A stretch of 64,000 nt of DNA from Indibacter alkaliphilus LW1 (lineage in GTDB: Bacteria > Bacteroidota > Bacteroidia > Cytophagales > Cyclobacteriaceae), in assembly GCF_000295935.2 (NCBI RefSeq), contig NZ_ALWO02000031.1, positions 63,113 through 127,112 of the forward strand. The letters run 5' to 3'. The notes under the pieces were generated by a model that searched no databases, had not been told where the DNA came from, and saw only the letters and a list, made by a program, of their open reading frames with translations. Position 1 is the stretch's first letter. Each line of letters opens with the position of its first letter. Of this stretch, positions 61,238 to 64,000 are shown piece by piece. A program made the translations under genes and the position numbers.

Positions 61238-61957
61238 ATGATGCGAAAAATTGCTTTTTTGGCCGGTACTTCAGGCTTGGTGGGGATGCAGACTCTTCAC
61301 CTTCTGTTGCAAGATGAATCCTACGATATGATTATTTCTGTAGGAAGAAGAAAACTAGCACTCAAACATGGGAAATTGGTTCAAGTAGATGTTGATTTCA
61401 AAACCATTAGGAACCTGGACTTGGAAGCCAAATTGCGGGAAGAGGACCTGGGTGGAATATATTTCCCGCTGATAGAAGCTTTGCAGCGTAAGAAATTAGA
61501 AATCCATGCTTTTTGTTCACTGGGGACAACCATCAAATCCGCTGGATCCAAGGAAAAATTCTATGAAATAGACCATGACTTTGTGATTAATTTTGCCCTA
61601 TGGACTCAACAAATGGGAGCCAGTAAGTTTTTATATGTGAGTGCACTTGGTGCAGATCCGCAATCAAATGTATTCTATAATCAGGTAAAAGGTGAAGTGG
61701 AAGAGGACCTCAAAGTTGTTCCCTTTGATTATTTGGGCTTATTTGAACCTTCTCTTCTCCTAGGCAATAGAAATGAATTCAGGTTTGGAGAAGAGGCTGC
61801 AAAAATCCTGACCAAACCTTTGGTATGGCTCAAACTGGCCAAGAAATACAGACCCATTCATGATTATCAAGTCGCTAAGGCAATGATTCATCATGCTAAT
61901 GTAGAAAAGAAAGTAAAAGTGGAGGTAATCCCTTCCAAGGACATGCAACAGTTTTAA
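61238..61957 (+). CDS. NAD(P)-binding Rossmann protein (HTATIP2/Fmp52-like)
   Basis: A 239-residue atypical short-chain dehydrogenase-like protein. The start RKIAFLAGTSGLVGMQTLHL has a GxxGxxG NAD(P) loop, and GASKFLYVSALGADPQSNVF followed by YNQVKGEVEEDLK has the YxxxK-type motif of the group. LGLFEPSLLLGNRNEFR and RPIHDYQVAKAMIHHA resemble HTATIP2/TIP30 and yeast Fmp52-type oxidoreductases. The substrate is unknown. dtd starts 4 nt after its stop. Confidence 0.88.
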   Translation: MMRKIAFLAGTSGLVGMQTLHLLLQDESYDMIISVGRRKLALKHGKLVQVDVDFKTIRNLDLEAKLREEDLGGIYFPLIEALQRKKLEIHAFCSLGTTIKSAGSKEKFYEIDHDFVINFALWTQQMGASKFLYVSALGADPQSNVFYNQVKGEVEEDLKVVPFDYLGLFEPSLLLGNRNEFRFGEEAAKILTKPLVWLKLAKKYRPIHDYQVAKAMIHHANVEKKVKVEVIPSKDMQQF

Positions 61958-61961
61958 AGCC

Positions 61962-62414
61962 ATGATAGCAGTTATTCAGAGAGTTTCGGAGTCAGCTGTA
62001 AAAGTAGAAGGGAAAATCATCGGGGAGATAGGTTCCGGGCTTATGGTCCTCTTGGGTATTGAGGAGTTGGATACACAGGAAGATACAGGTTGGCTAAGTA
62101 AAAAAATCGTCAACTTGAGAATTTTTCCCGACGAAAACGGAATAATGAATAAAAGCCTTTTGGATGTAGAAGGAGACATCCTGTTGATTTCGCAATTTAC
62201 CCTGCATGCCAGTACCAAAAAAGGAAACCGTCCTTCCTATATCAAAGCAGCCAAGCCTGATTTTGCCATTCCTATGTATGAAAAATTTATTACGGCTTTA
62301 GAATCCGATCTCGGAAAGCAAGTGCAAACAGGCGAATTCGGCGCAGATATGAAAGTTTCATTGGTCAATGATGGACCTGTCACCATTGTGATTGATTCCA
62401 AAAATAAAATTTAA
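61962..62414 (+). CDS. dtd: D-aminoacyl-tRNA deacylase
   Basis: Removes D-amino acids (and glycine) from mischarged tRNAs. The 150-residue protein has MIAVIQRVSESAVKVEGKII, the SQFTLHASTKKGNRPSY motif and the NDGPVTIVIDSK C-terminal motif; the SQ and GP loops form the active site in the dimer. It sits 4 nt after the Rossmann gene and 17 nt before the ABC ATPase gene. Confidence 0.96.
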   Translation: MIAVIQRVSESAVKVEGKIIGEIGSGLMVLLGIEELDTQEDTGWLSKKIVNLRIFPDENGIMNKSLLDVEGDILLISQFTLHASTKKGNRPSYIKAAKPDFAIPMYEKFITALESDLGKQVQTGEFGADMKVSLVNDGPVTIVIDSKNKI

Positions 62415-62431
62415 AAAACACCTAGCAGCAA

Positions 62432-63904
62432 TTGTCGACTCTTATTTCCATAAAAAAGGCTACAGTCAGGCACCTTGAAAAGATCGTGTTTCAAAATTTG
62501 GATTTTGAATGGGAAAAGGGAGAACATTGGGCTGTACTGAGTCACTCTGGGGCTGATTTGACTGCTTTTCTGGATACTTTAAGAGGTAGGACTATGGTCA
62601 CGGAGGGAGTAATTGAAAGACCGTTCGCAAATGATTATCAGAAAATTAAAACAGCAGCCGGAGAGGTCAATTCTTTTAGAGATCTGATAGCTGTAGTTTC
62701 ACAAAAATATACTTTCAGGAATAAATCCAATCTTCAGAACTTTTATTATCAACAACGCTTCAACTCCATGGAATCAGAAGAAACGGCTACTGTAGAAGAG
62801 TTTCTTTTGGACATTCCGATCAAAAACACCGGATACTGGACACTCCAGAAAGTAATCAGCTTACTCCATTTGAACCAGTTGAAAGACAAATCTCTGATCA
62901 AGCTATCTAATGGTGAAACGCGCAGGCTGGCTATTGCGCAAGCCCTCTTGCAAAACCCTAAGCTTCTTTTGATGGACCAGCCATTGACGGGTTTGGATGT
63001 GCAAACCAGAGCGGAATTCGGTGATGTTTTACAGCAGGTGGTGAATTCGGGAACCCATATTGTGATGGGGACCAATCCTGAGGAAATACCCGATTGCATT
63101 ACAGATATTGCAGTTTTGGGAAAAAAGAAAGTGCTGAAAATTCTTTCTGCAAAAGAAAAGGATCAAGTCAATTTAGATTTTGAGGAGGCCAAGGGCTTTG
63201 AGGACGACTTATTGAAGGGTCTGCTTTTGCCGTACCCATTATGCGGAGCAGATTCCATTCTTAGGTTGGAAAATGTTAATGTCCGCTATGGTGAAAAACA
63301 AATTCTCCATGAAATAAACTGGAAAGTCAAAGCTGGAGAAAGATGGAGTCTTAAAGGTTCTAACGGAGCTGGGAAATCCACCTTGCTGAGTTTGATATTG
63401 GGTGAAAATCCGCAGGCTTATGCAAATGAGATTTACCTTTTTGACAGGAGAAGGGGAACTGGAGAAAGTATTTGGGATATCAAGAAAAAAATAGGATTTG
63501 TAGCGCCAGAGTTGAGCAGGTTTTTTCCAGGGAATCAGACTTGTCTAAAAGTGGTTTTGTCAGGATTGTTTGATACCATGGGCTTATTCAGAAAAGTCAA
63601 TCCCGATCAGGAAAGACTGGCCTTGGACTGGCTCAAGCTGTTTGGTTTGGAAGATACCAAAAGCAAATTAATGAAACAGGTTTCCCTGGAAAACCAACGC
63701 TTTATCCTGCTTGCCAGGGCGATGATCAAAAAACCTGATTTATTGGTACTGGACGAAGCCTCTCAAGGGATGGATATGAGGCAGCGAAGGATTTTTAAGG
63801 AAACAGTAAATAGAATTTGTGAATTGACTCCTGTGACCTTGATCTATGTCAGTCATTATGTAGAAGATATTCCGGAGGTGGTGGATAGGGAGTTTGGATT
63901 GTAG
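62432..63904 (+). CDS. ModF-like protein with two fused ABC ATPase domains, first one degenerate
   Basis: A 490-residue soluble twin ABC ATPase, no membrane part. Domain 1 (about 1-270): the Walker A position reads SHSGADLT (37-44, no Lys), Walker B LLLMDQPLTGLD has Gln183 for the catalytic Glu, the switch His is missing (VMGTNP), but the signature LSNGE (158-162) is intact. Domain 2 (about 275-490): Walker A GSNGAGKST (Lys315), Walker B LLVLDEASQGMD (Glu442) and switch His475 are intact, while its signature is degenerate (VSLENQ). The complete site can only be domain 2 catalysis with domain 1 signature. The start is TTG 62432 (no ATG near). The architecture resembles ModF; its partner is unknown. 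Confidence 0.9.
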   Translation: MSTLISIKKATVRHLEKIVFQNLDFEWEKGEHWAVLSHSGADLTAFLDTLRGRTMVTEGVIERPFANDYQKIKTAAGEVNSFRDLIAVVSQKYTFRNKSNLQNFYYQQRFNSMESEETATVEEFLLDIPIKNTGYWTLQKVISLLHLNQLKDKSLIKLSNGETRRLAIAQALLQNPKLLLMDQPLTGLDVQTRAEFGDVLQQVVNSGTHIVMGTNPEEIPDCITDIAVLGKKKVLKILSAKEKDQVNLDFEEAKGFEDDLLKGLLLPYPLCGADSILRLENVNVRYGEKQILHEINWKVKAGERWSLKGSNGAGKSTLLSLILGENPQAYANEIYLFDRRRGTGESIWDIKKKIGFVAPELSRFFPGNQTCLKVVLSGLFDTMGLFRKVNPDQERLALDWLKLFGLEDTKSKLMKQVSLENQRFILLARAMIKKPDLLVLDEASQGMDMRQRRIFKETVNRICELTPVTLIYVSHYVEDIPEVVDREFGL

Positions 63905-63918
63905 ACTTTGAAGATAAT

Positions 63919-63946
63919 AGATTGAAGATTGAAGATTGAAGATTTA
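63919..63946. repeat. Short tandem heptamer repeat
   Basis: Three exact copies of AGATTGA (63919-63939) followed by the variant AGATTTA (63940-63946), in the non-coding tail. Similar purine-rich simple sequence is common between genes in this group, as in the pta-ackA gap near 36720-36775. Confidence 0.6.
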
Positions 63947-64000
63947 AGATTTGGGCTTTGCGTTATTAATGAAAGGACTCGTAAATCGTACTTCATAAGC

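Noticed and set aside
63919-63946. CRISPR-like repeat at the window end
   Set aside because: The unit is only 7 nt with no spacers; it is a simple tandem repeat.

Overview
This 64 kb window is a stretch of ordinary bacterial chromosome from a member of the Bacteroidota, most likely a Cytophagales bacterium of the Cyclobacteriaceae type (Algoriphagus/Belliella/Cyclobacterium-like). The assignment is inferred from family content: DUF5916, DUF2807 (GIN), DUF4394, DUF6807, CtlX, WbqC and bacterial GH3 proteins, and the pheA-aminotransferase-tyrA gene order. It is also supported by several TAnnTTTG -7 promoter elements, AT-rich leaders without strong Shine-Dalgarno sequences, and many exported proteins. 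No rRNA, tRNA, CRISPR array, prophage or intact insertion sequence was seen.

Region by region. 0-8.5 kb: the 3' end of a leucine-rich-repeat protein, a small orphan protein, a 1238-residue membrane sensor with a degenerate NTPase-like domain, an exported flavodoxin-like protein, a DUF418 membrane protein, and a decayed KilA-N gene that begins exactly at a 24-bp palindrome. 8.7-15 kb: oligopeptidase B, a DUF486 membrane protein, then a Phe/Tyr biosynthesis operon (pheA, aminotransferase, tyrA), and a SIMPL-domain protein. 15.4-24.4 kb: exported hydrolases, namely two M20-type proteins (one with lost metal ligands), DUF6807/PmoA, a GH29 alpha-L-fucosidase, an EEP-family phosphodiesterase, a DUF1080 lipoprotein and a dienelactone hydrolase. 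This looks like glycan and peptide scavenging. 24.6-28.9 kb (minus strand): an ECF sigma factor, a membrane anti-sigma-like protein, two paralogous beta-barrel proteins and a GIN-domain protein in one probable operon.

29-36 kb: a GT2 glycosyltransferase, a GH3-family protein, a small M48-like protease, a duplicated DUF4394 lipoprotein, an NTF2-like protein and a GNAT. 35.5-39 kb: acetate kinase and phosphotransacetylase for acetate overflow metabolism. 39-43.3 kb: a minus-strand mltG-thioesterase-BrkB run, a Nudix hydrolase, Sua5/YrdC and WbqC. 43.4-45.9 kb: clpC with a strong terminator. 46-49.6 kb: a fatty acid desaturase, a CsbD-like protein and a K+/H+ antiporter, a stress and membrane-homeostasis neighbourhood. 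49.6-64 kb: three unknown proteins, ctlX, a SulP transporter, purB, a DUF5916 outer-membrane protein with a PaaE-like reductase, an A-type Fe-S carrier lacking its C-terminal cysteines, DUF7935/YkvA/NAD(P)-binding/dtd genes, and a ModF-like twin ABC ATPase with one inactivated nucleotide site.

The most unusual items are the giant dual-sensor membrane protein at 2.0-5.7 kb, the ECF sigma/beta-barrel/GIN operon, the asymmetric twin ABC ATPase, the M20 protein without metal ligands, and two nested inverted-repeat elements at 23.3 and 24.6 kb. All functional calls rest on motif and family recognition by eye; no database search was possible.
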